The notes under the pieces were generated by a model, which was given only the letters and a program-made list of their open reading frames with translations, was not told the origin of the DNA and ran no database searches. A stretch of DNA of 64,000 bases from Phytophthora quininea (lineage: Eukaryota > Oomycota > Peronosporomycetes > Peronosporales > Peronosporaceae): positions 124,001 through 188,000 of the forward strand of contig JAAVTG010000649.1 in assembly GCA_011947345.1 (NCBI GenBank). Direction: 5' to 3'. Positions 11,640-23,389 of the stretch are shown piece by piece. The position numbers were made by a program, and so were the translations under genes. Numbering within the stretch: position 1 is the stretch's first letter; every line of letters begins with the position of its first letter.

Positions 11640-12770
11640 TACCCGTTTTGCGCTCACTACCCAGCCACCTACCAGCTTTCCGTCTCCAGATCGCGCGCAA
11701 CAACCTCCAACGTTCAGCTATGGCACGGCACTCGAGCTCATACAAAAACCCGTCATACACATCACTTTGAATAGCATGGCGATTGATTAATTGGGAAGAA
11801 TCAACGATGTTAATATCTGCAAACAAAAAGATTAGCACGTTTCCTCTGATGTATTCGTGTTGGTCGTTTGCTTACCATTATTTGAGCCCGCCGAGCCGAA
11901 GTAAAAATGCCAAATCCATAATCGATAGTCAGCCACAACCTCGAGCACTATAGACGGCTTGCCTTCCTTTCCAGAGAACTGTCCTTTGATAGCATAAGGG
12001 CACATCTACCACATCCAGTGCGTACAATCTAAAGAACCGGTGCAGTCTGGAAATCCTCTTTCAGCAGAAAGATTAAGCTGTCGCACAATATCGGGCCGAG
12101 TGGGTTCGCACAAATACTGTTCCTCAAACTCTGTAATCACTGGTTAGCTAAACTTCTTTGTATTGGACAAAAAGGTGGTCTCGCCCATATTCAGGTTGTC
12201 ATCCAACGAATCTGCACAGCAACGATATCCTAGCATCCGCATCGCCGCACAGCATATTTATAGAGGAGAAATGCACTTCTAACCCAATGCGTAGAATCGC
12301 TGCTGAAAATCAGAGTCCCTCTCCACTACTGCATTCATGATCCGTTTGAAAAGAGCAATCCGCATGCAATAGCGGCGACGAAAATATTTTTCAGGAAATA
12401 GCGGTCTCTCCGCGTACTAGCTTTTCCACAGCCGATCATGTGCATCCTCAAAATCCCTCTGTATGTTAGCAGCTTTTCCCGGGGCGGAACCTCCTTTTGC
12501 GCTTCACTGGTGTCTTCCGTGCCGCTAGAAGTAGGAGAAAGAAGGTCTGTCGTGCAGTATTAAACACCGTGACGAAAAGCACACGTCAGGCCTTCTAGTG
12601 TCCTAAACTCATACCTCCTCCTCGTCGCTAAGAGCCGACCTTTCCGCCTCCTCGTCCTCCTCCTCTTCCTCCTCTTCTTGGTGATGCTGGTTCTGCTCCT
12701 CTTCCTGTTGCTGTTCGTCACCGACGGCGGTGACGCTGGGAGGAGCGAGCTCTTCGTCGCTTGACGTCAT
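11640..12770 (-). pseudogene. PIF/Harbinger-type DDE transposase relic
   Basis: A possible first exon (M at 12770) is acidic, starting MTSSDEEL. After a likely intron (~12613-12540) come family blocks in order: RMRIALFKRIMNAV, FQQRFYALG, then RGFPDCTGSLDCTHWMW, CPYAIKGQFSGKEGKPSIVL, VADYRLWIWHFYFG and, after a second intron (GTAAGC...TTGCAG, ~11875-11818), DINIVDSS. This is the core of HARBI1-like nucleases (GxxGxxDCxHW, GKEGKPTIVLEAV, DINVLDxS). A TAG stop follows CTHWMW, frames shift several times, and the C-terminal third is unrecognisable. Dead. The transposase would cut and move its own element. Confidence 0.8.
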
Positions 12771-13097
12771 TTCCCACTGATTTCTTCCTCGCCAAGAGTC
12801 GCTGTTTGTAGGTGCGCGGTGCGAACCGATAGATTCGCGGCTGGCCCTAAATGCGCTATTTTTCGGATTTGTGGCCAGGTTTGGGGCCACGCAGTGGAGA
12901 CAACCTAACAGTCCCAGTAAAGCATAATACTACTGTACTGTAGAAAACTTTTTCTGACAATCTCGAGAAAGAATGAATAAGGTACAACTATTCGTACAGC
13001 AAATAGTGGAGAAGCTCTACACGTCGCACGCGTTGACATACTAACGTACAATAAAAATATCGCCCTAGAGTTCCAGCGGTAATTTGAAGCACTTGTA

Positions 13098-14662
13098 CAG
13101 TGCTCGCTAGGCTTTATGAGCATGAAGGTTTTCGGCTTCAGCTCGGCCAATTTCAGCCGTTTTCAGCCCAGATTGTACTATCATAATGTGTTTTTTAAGA
13201 ACTTTCGATTGGCGCATGTTTCGTCTGCCAATGGCGAGTCAGTCAAAAGTTTCACCAGAATATTACATATAACGGTGCGACAAAAGTAACGAACACAGTT
13301 TTGTCGGAGTGGTAAGATTGGAATTCAATCAGGTTAAAGCTCTCCAACGTCATTGCTAATACGATATATATGATTCCCCGTTCGTCAGCACCTTTTCACA
13401 GCGCTTTCGCTGCGAAAGTACCAGTGCTTCCAAAGTTGTAGTCGGGATAATATCCCGCGCTCTCAGAATCGCCTTCTTGAGGTCCTCAACCGAGTTGTAC
13501 TGGCGTCCTCTGCGTACACATGCTGCTTCATTAATTCCCAGACGTTTCCGATCGGATTGAGGTCTGGTGACAGCGCTGGTCAATCGAGAAGACGAATTTC
13601 TTGGTCTTGAAGCCACTCCATTGTTATCTTCGATCTGTGGCATGAGTTGTTGTCCTGCTGAAAAATTTGCATCTCCGTATCGATGAACGGTTGCAAACGC
13701 GTCGCTAGCGTCGAGATATACTTGGTCGAGTCCTGCTTGCCAGTTAGAATCTTCAATTCCGTCTTCTTTCCTCCAGCGAAGCCTCCCACACCATCACCGA
13801 CCCACCACCTGTGTGGCGACGCATGTTGACGTGCTCAGGGCGTCTAGAATCCACCCACTGGAATCGCATGCCATCTGGACCATCGAGGTTCCACATCTTC
13901 TCGTCGCTGAAGACGGTATAGCACCACTCGAGGTCGTCCATGAGCGTCATGTCGGCAACCCACTTCACACGTGCGTCGCGATGCCGTTTCATGAGCATGG
14001 GACCGGGCTTGATCTCCTTGTAGGTAAGCCAGTCGACGTCCTTGAGCACGCGCTGGATCGTGCGCACACTGCAGGTCAACTGGAGCTTGTTCTTCACCTT
14101 TGCCGCCGACGACTTCTCCGTGGAGACCGCTCTCAAGATCCTCCTCTTCTCGCGTTCGGTCACAGACAGAGGGCTTCCTTGGCAAGGCTTGACGCGTTGC
14201 TTTGCAGGAGAGCTAACGACCTTGTGGCACGCCCCCAGAGACCGGTGGAGACCCGCAGCGATGGTTCTCAGCGGCACACCCGACGCAGAAAGCGACTTGA
14301 TCGACTTGCGCTCTTGGTCCGTCAGTAATTTGCCTCTTGCCATCCCGTTCGATTCGAAAGTGGGCACAGCATCCACCAGTCCTTGGTCTTGGCTCAAACG
14401 CAATTACAACGCGAAATGAATGGTTGGAACCAAACTTACGCAATCTTACCACCCCGACAAAACTGTGTTCATTACTTTTGTCGCACCGTTATATGTAATA
14501 TTCTGGTGAAACTTTTGACTGACTCGCCATTGGCAGACGAAACATGCGCCAATCGAAAGCCCTTAAAAACAAGTTATGATAGTACAATCTGGGCTGAAAA
14601 CGGCTGAAATTGGCCGAGTTGAAGCCGAAAACCATCATGTTCATAAAGCCTGGCGAGCACTG
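13098..14662 (-). mobile_element. Tc1/mariner-family DNA transposon, 1565 bp, with ~230-bp inverted repeats and TA duplications
   Basis: Both ends read CAGTGCTCGC inward and are flanked by TA (13096-13097 and 14663-14664), the exact target duplication of Tc1/mariner elements. The inverted repeats extend about 230 bp (13098-~13325 and ~14437-14662) with few differences. The single minus-strand gene is broken. Outside the element the sequence on both sides can be read as one frame (see findings). Confidence 0.9.
13356..14343 (-). pseudogene. Tc1-type transposase, inactivated
   Basis: Starts MARGKLLTDQERKSIKSL (M at 14343), an N-terminal helix-turn-helix. It continues with CSVRTIQRVLKDV and then the DDE catalytic core: VFSDEKMWNLDGPDG (first Asp), SVMVWGGFAGGKKTEL, IFQQDNNSCHRSK (second Asp) and PALSPDLNPIGNVWELMKQ (third acidic position). 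There are three breaks: a -1 slip at the C-run 13785-13787 inside VMVWGG; a TGA at the position of the conserved Trp in LLD-W-PALSPDLNP; and a further frame change after ELMKQHVYAE. Length without breaks is about 330 residues, normal for the family. Confidence 0.88.
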
Positions 14663-14818
14663 TACACAGATTCCTTGCGCTGGTTGTGTAGAACGTGATA
14701 ACTTGTGACGCCGTCTAGCAACTGTATGGCGGCCAGAGCTTTTCGCTGGGAACCGTACTTGAACACGGCATGGAACCCGACTGCCGGTGGTGGTGTGGGA
14801 CTATTGGCGGGCTGGAAG

Positions 14819-15190
14819 TGTAACGGGGTTACACGAAAGTCATAACCGTGCGTTGACTTTGGAGGTTACGCGAAACTCTTAACCGTGCAGAGTTTCGACT
14901 CTGTAGCCATCTGGCTCTCCACCACTCGTTTACATATCTCTTAGATTAACTATGCCACATAGTTTAGTCTATACATTTACACCAGGGTCAGATAAAACAA
15001 CTCAATTCAGTTCTATTTTTGCAGTTAATTAGTGTTATCCTTGTTTTAAGGGACACTGACTCTGTGAGTCCTAGTTACGGGACTGTACTTGGTTCTTGTA
15101 TAGAACCGAAGGCGGGACGCCTAAAGAGACAGACTCGGGGAGTCCTACGTTTTCCTTTGTGTACGTGTACCGCTACGCAGCCCCGCTGCA
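14819..15190 (+). repeat. 5' LTR (372 bp, TG...CA)
   Basis: Begins TGTAACGGGG, ends CCGCTGCA. Matches 22235-22608 apart from one 2-bp indel and four T-versus-C differences clustered near its 3' end (about 15148-15168). Confidence 0.93.
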
Positions 15191-15247
15191 CCTGGTAGCA
15201 CTTGTAGTCAATCCGACTCCTGAGTCGTTGACTGAACTTCTGTGAGG

Positions 15248-16185
15248 ATGGAGCAGGCAGCGTTCGCATACCTGACTCCTAGTCAGCAGGACACGCTTAA
15301 TAAGCTTGCGTCCTTGTTGGGCCCTGAGGGCATGGCGCTTCTTGCGTCGCAAGCATGACGCCGTGACGGCGCGCCTTGAAGCGTTCTCGAAGTACGAGAG
15401 TGCTATGCTGGAGCATATCCAGCAGCGTGTCGCTGCTGCAGCGCCCCTTAGCGGGCGAAGCCGCTCTCGGTGAGCGTGAAGACCTTCTCGGGGAAGGAGG
15501 GAGAGAATCTCCTGTTGTGGACCCGAGAGGTCGAAATGGCCATGGGATCGGCCATGCTCCAAATGGAGAACCAGCGCGTGGCGCTTGCGATCTCGAAGCT
15601 CGAAGGGCGAGCGAGAGAATGGGCCTTGACGTCGGGGACGTCGGTCGAAGAGGCCTTCCCGACCTGGAAGGAGCTGAAGGAGAAGCTCCTGCAAGTGTTC
15701 TCCCGCCTAACCAGGCGTACCGCGTGAGGTCACGCTTCCTTGCCACCCGCCAGGGTAAGAAGTATTTGGTGGACTATGTCCAAGAGCTACGAACGCTCAT
15801 TGCAGGCATGGCTGCCGACCCTCTACCCGAGGTGGTCACCGTGACCGTCTTCATGGAAGGACTCTGAGCTGGAGTGGTTTGCACGTAAGTATTCCGTCAG
15901 AGCTCGGCCGACTTTGAGAAGGTCGTCAGTGTCGCATTGAATGCCGAGTTCAACTTTAAGTTGTCTCGGGTCGGTGCCAGCACCAGCTCTACCGGATCGA
16001 ATGATCCTGAGCCCATGGACCTCAGCTATGCTGAGAATGAGGCCGAGGAGCTCAGAGCTGCTGAGCAGCGAGCAGGCATCCGGCAATGCTATGTGTGCGG
16101 GAGCACCCGCCACTTGAGGCCAACATGCCCTCTGCGCAGGCAGCGCTCCGGCCGACCCGGTCGCACCCTGCTGAGAGCCAAGTAG
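15248..16185 (+). pseudogene. gag: gag of the Ty3/gypsy element
   Basis: ATG at 15248 (MEQAAFAYLTPSQQDTLNKL). The frame then breaks at a TGA near 15357 and resumes with VSVKTFSGKEGENLLLWTRE and VFSRLTRRTA, the usual capsid region. The nucleocapsid part (15937-16185) has a CCHC zinc knuckle, CYVCGSTRHLRPTC. At least three frame changes are needed. Gag forms the particle that packages the RNA. Confidence 0.85.
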
Positions 16186-16255
16186 GCTCGGCGCAGGGAA
16201 ACGCCAACTCCCGGTAGGCGCGGGGCGGCCTACTGGGGAAGAACTGAGTTCTGTA

Positions 16256-19200
16256 GTGCCTGTGGGAAGGGAGAGGCAGCAGGGCTCAGCCCCGAAGAGC
16301 TCCGTGCTCTACAACACGGAACGTGTATGCAAGCCGGGCTTGCTGGTCGTCCTGGCGGACGTCAAGGGCTTCGACAAGCCGTGGGTAGTCTTGATAGACT
16401 CTGGGGCGTCTGGCAACTATGCCAGATGCTCTACCATTCAAGGTAGCCAGCGGTACGCTGAGGCTCTACAAGAGCGAAGTGGTGACACGGTCACTGTCCG
16501 TCTCGCGACGGGGGCCGTGTCACGGTGCCGAGGGTCCCGATTGACCTGGGGCTGAAGTTCTTGGACTCCGTTAGCGTAGAACGCTGTCTGGTCCTGGATT
16601 CGAGGTACGACCTCATCCTTGGCATGGCGTGGCTGGAACGCCACGAGCCATGAATCGATTGGCGGTCGAATACCTTGGGCGCTACGCGCATATCTCCTAG
16701 CGGAGGTTTGGCGAGTCATGAACCCACCTCTGCTAGAAAGCAGAAGCGCTATTGGCGCGAGCACTGGGCCGAGTCGGCCATGGTGCTGGATGTCGGTGCG
16801 TCCGAGTTGGTGGACGGCACCGTGAAGGACTGTAGTCCTGGACAGCCTTTGAGGGCTGATAGTTGTGCGGCGGCACGTACTCCGTCGATTGGCTGCGGTC
16901 GTAGACCGAGTGTGTCATTGAGTGTCCCGGACACTGAGCCTTTGAGGGCTGTTAATTGTGCAGTGGCACGTACTCCACTGAGCTTCGTCGGTCGTGGACC
17001 GAGCGAGTCGCTATATGTCCGAAGTGATACTGGGCCTTCAGAGAAGGTCGTTACGTCGACTGCGGCGAGTGCCGACCGTGATCAAAGATCTCGCGGCGCT
17101 TTGCGTGGCGTCCCCTCGGGCGAATCCCCTCCTTCGAGAGGCGGCGAGAGCGCGCCTGGACGGGCCTCGGTGAGGCGTAGACGTCGGAAAGCACGGCGTG
17201 CGCGACACAAGGTGTCTATAGCGCCGATGGTGCCGCCCACCTCTAGCAGCGCTCCGCGACCGAGCTGTGAACAGCTCTACACTCTCGTCGACGGAGTGAC
17301 GGGTGCGATCGATGGAGGTATTCACCTCGATGACCTGCCAAGTATTGGCGGGCTCTTGGAGCTGGACGAGATGTCCGTCGCCGAGTTTGGGGCGGCGCTG
17401 AAGGACGGCGAGCTCGCCGAAGTGGTCATCATTCGACCCGAAGACGAGTTGAACTCGTCGTCCCTCGTGGACGAGTCGGTCTTGGCCGAGACCAAGAAGG
17501 CATTGAATGCGTGGAGTGGATCAGCGATCCTAAAGGACCCGACTGACCCCTTCTATCCTTTGCTGAAGGAGTATGGAGACGTCGTCTCAAAGGAGCCACC
17601 TAGTGACCTCCCTCCTGATCGAGGGGTCCGCCATGAAATTGACCTGGTTCCCGGGACGAAGTACTGCGTCACACACCAGTGGCCCTTGCCGAAGGAGCAG
17701 TGCGACGTCATTGACGCCTTCTTCCGTGCTAAGCACGCGGCAGGGCTTGTGCGTGAGAGCAAGTCTTCGCACTCCACGCCGACGTTCTGTGTCAAAAAGC
17801 CGAACGGCAAGTGGCGCATCGTTCATGCTTTCAATAAGCTGAACGCGGCCATGATCCCGGCGCAGACGCCGATTCCTATGAAGGATGTTCTTCAGAACAA
17901 CATGGTTGTACCATGTATAGCGCGCTCGGCTTAGTCGATGGCTATTACCAACTGCTCATGCGAGCGAGTGATGTGTCGCTTACAGCGGTGAGCACCCCGA
18001 GCGGTATGCTCTGGAATTGGCTCGTTATACCCCAAGGGCTGTCGAACGCGCCAGCGACGTTCAATCGTCTTGTGACGCAGCTATTCCGGCCCCATCGGGC
18101 GTATGCGCAGACATACTTTGACGACATCTTCGTCCATAGTCGTGCTGAGCACGGAAGGACTGACGTCAAGATGGACGTTGAGCATCTGCGAGCGGTGCTC
18201 GAGTGCATGCGCACGAACAAGTTGTATGCCAACGAAGACAAGTGTGTCTTTGGCGCCGAGGAGATTCCCTTCCTTGGCTGTTTCATTGGGAAGCGTAGCT
18301 TGCGGGCAGATCCTGCCAAGGTCAAGACCATTGTTGACTGGCCGGTTCCTTTGAACCAGAAGGACCTTCGCAAGTGGCTTGGCCTCGCCAACTACTTGCA
18401 CAAGTACAGCGAAAACTACGCTGAGCTGACTAGGCCAATGTCCAATCTCCTTAAGAAGGATGCGGACTGGTGTTAGCGTGCTGAGCACGAGGCTGCGTTG
18501 CGCAGATCAAGGACATCCTCCTGCAGGCGCCGATACTGGCGCTGCCGGACCCCGATCGTCCGTTCAGTGTCGTCTGTGACGCCTCCGATTTTGCCATCGG
18601 CTGCGATTTGCTACAAGCGGACGCCGAGGGGCGTGAACGCGTGATCGGGTTTGAGTCTCGCCAGCTTAAAGCTGCGGAGAAGAACTACCCAGTTCACGAC
18701 AAGGAGCTACTTCCGATGAAGTACGCTCTCGTCAAGTTCAGGGTGCACCTGCTCGGCTATAAGCCGTTCGTGATCTTCACGGATCATGCGTCACTACGCA
18801 CTGCGACACAGTCGCCTCACCTCTCGCAGAGAATGGCCCGATGGCTCTCCTTCTTTGCGGAGTATAACTTCGAGGTGAAGTACAAGCCTGGCAGGCAGAA
18901 CGTCCTGGCCGATGCGCTGTCGCGCTGGCCGGACTATGAGCTTTCTCATGTCACGATGGTGACGTCGTCGGTGACGGATTTGATCCGAGCAGCGTATGCA
19001 CAGGACGAGCCCTGCGTCGCTTTGCTGCGCGCTCTGGGGAGCGACGAGCTCAAGGACTCGAAGACAGAACTGTCTGGGCGCTTACGGGCGAGGCTGCATC
19101 GCTACACCTGCGATGGCGGCATGCTGTACTACAGCACGGGCCGACGACCCTCCACGTGTCGTGGTGCCTCATGATGAGGACCTCAAGTATCGGATACTGT

Positions 19201-20898
19201 ATGAGGCTCACGACGCTCCCACGAGCGGCCACCTGGGTCGCGAGAAGACCTACAGCTCGGTGAGCTCCATGTTCTGGTGGCCCAAGCTGTACAAGTGGGT
19301 CAGCACATATGTGCGCACGTGTGAGACGTGTCAACAGGTCAAACCCGCGCCGCATGGGGCGGCGCCGCTGGCGAGTCTGCCGGTACCCAGCGGGTGTTGG
19401 CAGTCCCTGAGTATGGACTTTGTGTTTGGCCTGCCAAAGGACTCGGCAGGCAACACGGGTACTGTGGTCTTTGTTGACCGATTGAGCAAGATGGCTCACT
19501 TAGCGGCGGTGCCGGACTCCATCGATGGAGAGGGTACAGCCTCGCTGTTCATCGATCGAGTCTTTCGGCAGCATGGGCTGCCGGAGACGATCGTCTCGGA
19601 TCGAGATCCGCGCTTCACGGGGAAGTTCTGGATGTCCGTCTTCAAGGTGCGAGGCACACGACTGGACATGTCCACAGCGGATCATCCGCACACCGACGGT
19701 CAGACCGAACGCGTCAATCGCGTCGTCGAGGACGTCTTGCGCAGCGTGTGCGCTGAAACTCCAAGGCGGTGGAGCGCCATGCTCCCGCTTGTTGAGTTTG
19801 CATTGAACAATGCAGTGCATGCCTCTACAGGCTTCAATTCGTTCTACGTGAACGGCTTAGCACACCCGCGCGTCCCCTTTCCCCTCCACTTCGTGGTCAC
19901 GGGCTTGGTGGGGAGGGATAGCTCCCGAGCTTGCTGATGTCAGCCCTCTTGCGGTGCGCAAGCAAGTCGATGACTTCCTCTCAACGAGGTTGAGCGTCTT
20001 ACGCAGTGTGCGTGACGCGATGGCTGAAAGCCAAGATGTTCAGAAGGAACAAGCTGATGCAAAAGGCAGAGGTAATATGGTGGAATTCCAGGTCAGGAAC
20101 CTTGTTTTATTAAACGCTAAGAACCTGCCTACACATGCAGTATCTGCCGTCTTCAAGACGAAACCCCGACCACGGTTCATCGGACCGTTCAAGTTCGTGG
20201 CCAAGAAGGGCCTTGCATACACGCTGAACCTCCCAGCGAAGATGCGAACGCATCCTGTGTTCTACGTGGGCTTGATTAAGCCGTACCAGGACCCCGCGGG
20301 GGTGAGCGCGGAGGCGCTGGCGCCACAGGCGGCGCCGACAACGCTGAGTAGACGAACTGGTGCAGCCCGGTCAGTTGACCCCGAAGCTCCGCGAGCCCTA
20401 GCTCCTGAGCGCGAAGACGATCGGAGATCGATTGCGGGGCCTCGAACCATTCCACCCGCTGCTGCAGATCCGTCAGATCTTGATCGTAGCGATCAAACGT
20501 CTCCCAGACGTCTCGCGTCTGGCGAGCGAGCTCTCCCCGCAGCGAGCGAACACGGTGCAGCATGGCTGACACCTCCGACTGACGCGCCCAGCGCGAGCCA
20601 GGAATCGGATTCCCATGGTCATCGACCATCCGATCACCGCCCACCTCCGGCGCTGCTCGATGAGCACGGTGACCTCCACTATCGCGTGGAGCGTCTTCTA
20701 GCACGTCGTCGACGTAAGGGTCATACCCAGTATCTGGTGAAGCGGAGGGGTTACCCTCACTCCCAGAACTCGTGGGAATACGAGGTGCCTCTGAGGCAAG
20801 ATCGCCCTGGCGTCGTGGACGCTTTTGATCGGGCTGATCAGGGGCACCGTGGGGGCTCACGGTCGACTCGTCGATCGAGCCGCGCATCCCGCCACTAG
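16256..20898 (+). pseudogene. pol: pol of the Ty3/gypsy element: protease, RT, RNase H, integrase, chromodomain
   Basis: Protease: VVLIDSGASGNY (~16387) with DLILGMAWL downstream. RT (~17560-18476): [46 protein letters not shown] and catalytic TYFDDIFVHS. RNase H (~18530-18950): VVCDASDFAIG, KNYPVHDKELLPMKYAL and ADALSRWP. Integrase (~19190-19900): an H-H-C-C finger ending CETCQQVKP, then Asp in SMDFVFGLP, Asp in VSDRDPRFTG and Glu in HTDGQTERVNRVVED. A C-terminal chromodomain at ~20670-20830 (HYRVERLLARRRRKGHTQYL, NSWEYE) makes it a chromovirus. Breaks: TGA at ~16651 after LERHEP, a slip near 17905, TAG at 18474-18476, slips near 19160 and 19930. Functional copies elsewhere are not excluded. 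Confidence 0.9.
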
Positions 20899-22020
20899 TG
20901 CGGGGCGCGTCCGGGCCAGAAGCAGAGCTCATGCTCTGGTCCGGGGCTGGTTCAGCCAGCGAAGCCTCTCCCTGACAGGCAGGAGCGAAATGGGACGCAC
21001 CTGCGCCGACTGCACGCGCAGAGCGCGAGCGACGAAGTATCGTACGGGACTTAGCAAAGTAAAAGTACAGACGTCGTTCGACTCGAACGTCCGCTTCGCT
21101 GAAGCTTGCATGCAGGTTGTCGAACGACTGCAACTTGCGGCCGTGTTCGGCCCAAGTCTGGAAAGCCGAGAGATACTCTTCGGCTGTCTCTTCCGGTTGA
21201 GAGCGATGGGATACGTCCGCATCTGCGGCACCGAGCCGCCGCTCGCTTGAGCGTGAAGACGTTGGCGATATTCCGCCACGTTCGTCACCTGCGGTGTCAG
21301 GAACCGCTCGTGGAGCGCTTGACGAGTCGCCAGCTCGGCGTCCGTGCGGGCTGGAGGCCCCACGATATAGCTCGCGAGTGATGGCTGCGCGGCAGCATCT
21401 CGGGCCCGCTCGGCCGCATCGCGCGGCTCGAAGCCGTAGTCGCGCCGCGACGGATTCAGCAGTGGCTATGCCACGGGGCGCTTGGAGCGCGCGTACGCTC
21501 GGCCCGTGAGAGCGCGGTCTTGGGCCTCATCGAGGTCGTTCGTAATGACAAGCTCGCCAGACCGGTCGCCCTCATCGCGCGGAGGCAGCGGCGGAGCTGA
21601 GCGCAGGGCGCTCAACACAAAGGCTGACAGCCTGGCTTCCGGGAACGGACACGGCATTCGCAGCGGTGGTCGCTGACCGGGCGGGGTGCGTGCGTCACGC
21701 GGAGAGCGTGGCGTACGCGCAGGGCTTCCAGCCCCTGGCGAAGCGCCCGAGCGATCATCGCGTACTGGCGTGTCGCCACCTTGGTCGTCCGACTCCTCAT
21801 AGTCGACCTCGACCTCGCCCTCCTCTTGGGGCGAGCGAGGGCGCCGTACCGGCGAAGGAGGGTGCCGTGTCGGCGATGACAGCGGACTCCCACCTCGATA
21901 CGAGGTCACGTCGCTGGCGGCTTGACTGCCTGGACTGCCCATCGGGCTGCGCATGGCGCGATCTCCGTAGATTCGGCGATGAGCCGCGAAGTACTCCGCA
22001 ACGGAGAGCGTGAGAGCGGC
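20276..22020 (-). other. Long antisense reading frame in the 3' part of the Ty3/gypsy element
   Basis: On the strand opposite to pol, the frame from ~22020 to 20276 is open except for one TAG (~21466) and one slip (~21260), giving about 580 residues. It shows biased composition: Ser/Pro/Arg-rich with acidic EEGEVEVDYEESDDQGG (~21800), then DYGFEPRDAAERARDAAAQP (~21420), then EEYLSAFQTWAEHGRKLQSF (~21170), and a helical, coiled-coil-like C-terminus with DRYDQDLTDLQQRVEWFE (~20470). It overlaps the chromodomain end of pol by about 620 bp on the other strand. I do not recognise a family. Some plant Tat-lineage Ty3 elements carry antisense genes in the same place, which is the closest precedent. 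It may alternatively be an artefact of GC-rich sequence. Confidence 0.45.
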
Positions 22021-22234
22021 CTGGGGCCGGCTTGTGGTCGCGCACGAGCGCTGGTGAGCTGGGGACAGCCTGGCAGGAAGGCCTGCAAGTGATCGACACT
22101 TGAGGCACGCGAGGAATAGGCTCGGCGAGCCAGCGGCAGCCTCGTTGAGGCGTAGCGACCAGCTGAAGTCTCTAAGAGACGCGACCTTGACAAGGCAGTT
22201 GTGGATCCGGTGTATTCACTGTTTGGAGGGAAGG

Positions 22235-22608
22235 TGTAACGGGGTTACACGAAAGTCATAACCGTGCGTTGACTTTGGAGGTTACGCGAAACTCTTAACC
22301 GTGCATAGAGTTTCGACTCTGTAGCCATCTGGCTCTCCACCACTCGTTTACATATCTCTTAGATTAACTATGCCACATAGTTTAGTCTATACATTTACAC
22401 CAGGGTCAGATAAAACAACTCAATTCAGTTCTATTTTTGCAGTTAATTAGTGTTATCCTTGTTTTAAGGGACACTGACTCTGTGAGTCCTAGTTACGGGA
22501 CTGTACTTGGTTCTTGTATAGAACCGAAGGCGGGACGCCTAAAGAGACAGACTCGGGGAGTCCTACGTCTTCCTCTGTGCACGTGCACCGCTACGCAGCC
22601 CCGCTGCA
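22235..22608 (+). repeat. 3' LTR (374 bp, TG...CA)
   Basis: Second copy of the LTR, preceded by a purine-rich tract and followed by TGAAG. It carries the C variant at all four clustered T/C differences. Confidence 0.93.
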
Positions 22609-23003
22609 TGAAGTTCTTGCTGAGAAGGTACTAGTTCCGCTTCCTCCATCGCGAATGTTCGAATGAGCTGGGCGACGGCGAGAAACACCCCAGGGTGCTG
22701 CTGGTACATGGAGCAAGCAGAACAAAGTGTCGCTGGTGGACGCAATCAGCAGACCCGAGGATTGCAGTGATCGCAACAACTGCAGGAACCTTTACAGACC
22801 CAGTAATGCGAATGTAATGCAAAGCTCCACCCAATCAAAATGCGAACAACACGAAATGGATTATTGTATTCGCATTTCATCCCATAAAACCAATACCTCA
22901 CAAACCACCCGACAATTACTCAGGAAAAAACAGCAGCCATGTCCTTTGACGGGCTTCTCGAGCTACATCCGTCGTTCTCCTCGGCTTACTATGGCAGTCC
23001 AAC
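22609..23003. other. 3' flank of the gypsy insertion; possible broken coding sequence on the minus strand
   Basis: Minus-strand frames such as FLAVAQLIRTFAMEEAELVP end at the LTR. They may be the upstream half of sequence split by the retrotransposon. No family recognised. Confidence 0.3.
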
Positions 23004-23386
23004 TCACCATCCACATGGATATCCGAGTTGTTTTCGTCGTGAAAGATGACGGCAGACCACGTTGCGGCCAAAGCTTCTATGAACAATCAAATGTAGCACT
23101 GTCAGTGTGATGAAGAATGCGTCCTTGCCTGTCACAGACGGCTTACGATCACGCCCCTGAGTCCAAGTAATCACTACAGCAGATTTGACGATGACCAAAG
23201 AGCATCTAGCTCAGACGTAGAAAAATTCGTCATGCCCTTGAGTGTTTCGTCGCCACCAGATGATGTGTACTCGGCAAGGATAGGCGATGCGGAATCGGAG
23301 GCTTCTACCTCCAAGTGGCTGGACACAAGGTTAGCGGTCTCATCCTCCCATTGGCGGTCGACGACTTGAGCAACGGAGCTTGGCAT
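23004..23386 (-). pseudogene. N-terminal remnant of a transposase-like oomycete protein
   Basis: Two overlapping frames read MPSSVAQVVDRQWEDETANL, then GMTNFSTSELDALW, then, after a frame change at ~23195, VITWTQGRDRKPSVTGKDAF and FITLTVL. The order 'NFS..E...LW...V...W..GRGR......KD..F.TLTVL' reminds me of the N-terminus of DDE-endonuclease-like proteins repeated in oomycete genomes, but I cannot confirm this. The 3' part is missing or unrecognisable before the gypsy insertion. Confidence 0.35.
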
Positions 23387-23389
23387 CTT

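Larger units (their letters stand above)
14819..22608 (+). mobile_element. Chromodomain Ty3/gypsy LTR retrotransposon, 7.79 kb
   Basis: Complete layout: 5' LTR, gag with zinc knuckle, protease, reverse transcriptase, RNase H, integrase, chromodomain, a 3' region with a long antisense frame, a purine tract (~22223-22234, GGAGGGAAGG) and a 3' LTR. The flanks GGAAG (14814-14818) and TGAAG (22609-22613) look like a target duplication with one mismatch. A primer-binding site beginning TGGTAGCAC follows two bases after the 5' LTR. Near-identical LTRs point to recent insertion, yet coding is broken by stops and slips. RNA would be copied to DNA in cytoplasmic particles and inserted, the chromodomain guiding it to chromatin. 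Confidence 0.93.

Noticed and set aside
16651..18476. TGA/TAG at Trp positions as a reassigned genetic code
   Set aside because: Host genes here (SMC5, REV3) end properly with TGA and have TGG for Trp, so the stops are mutations in dead elements.
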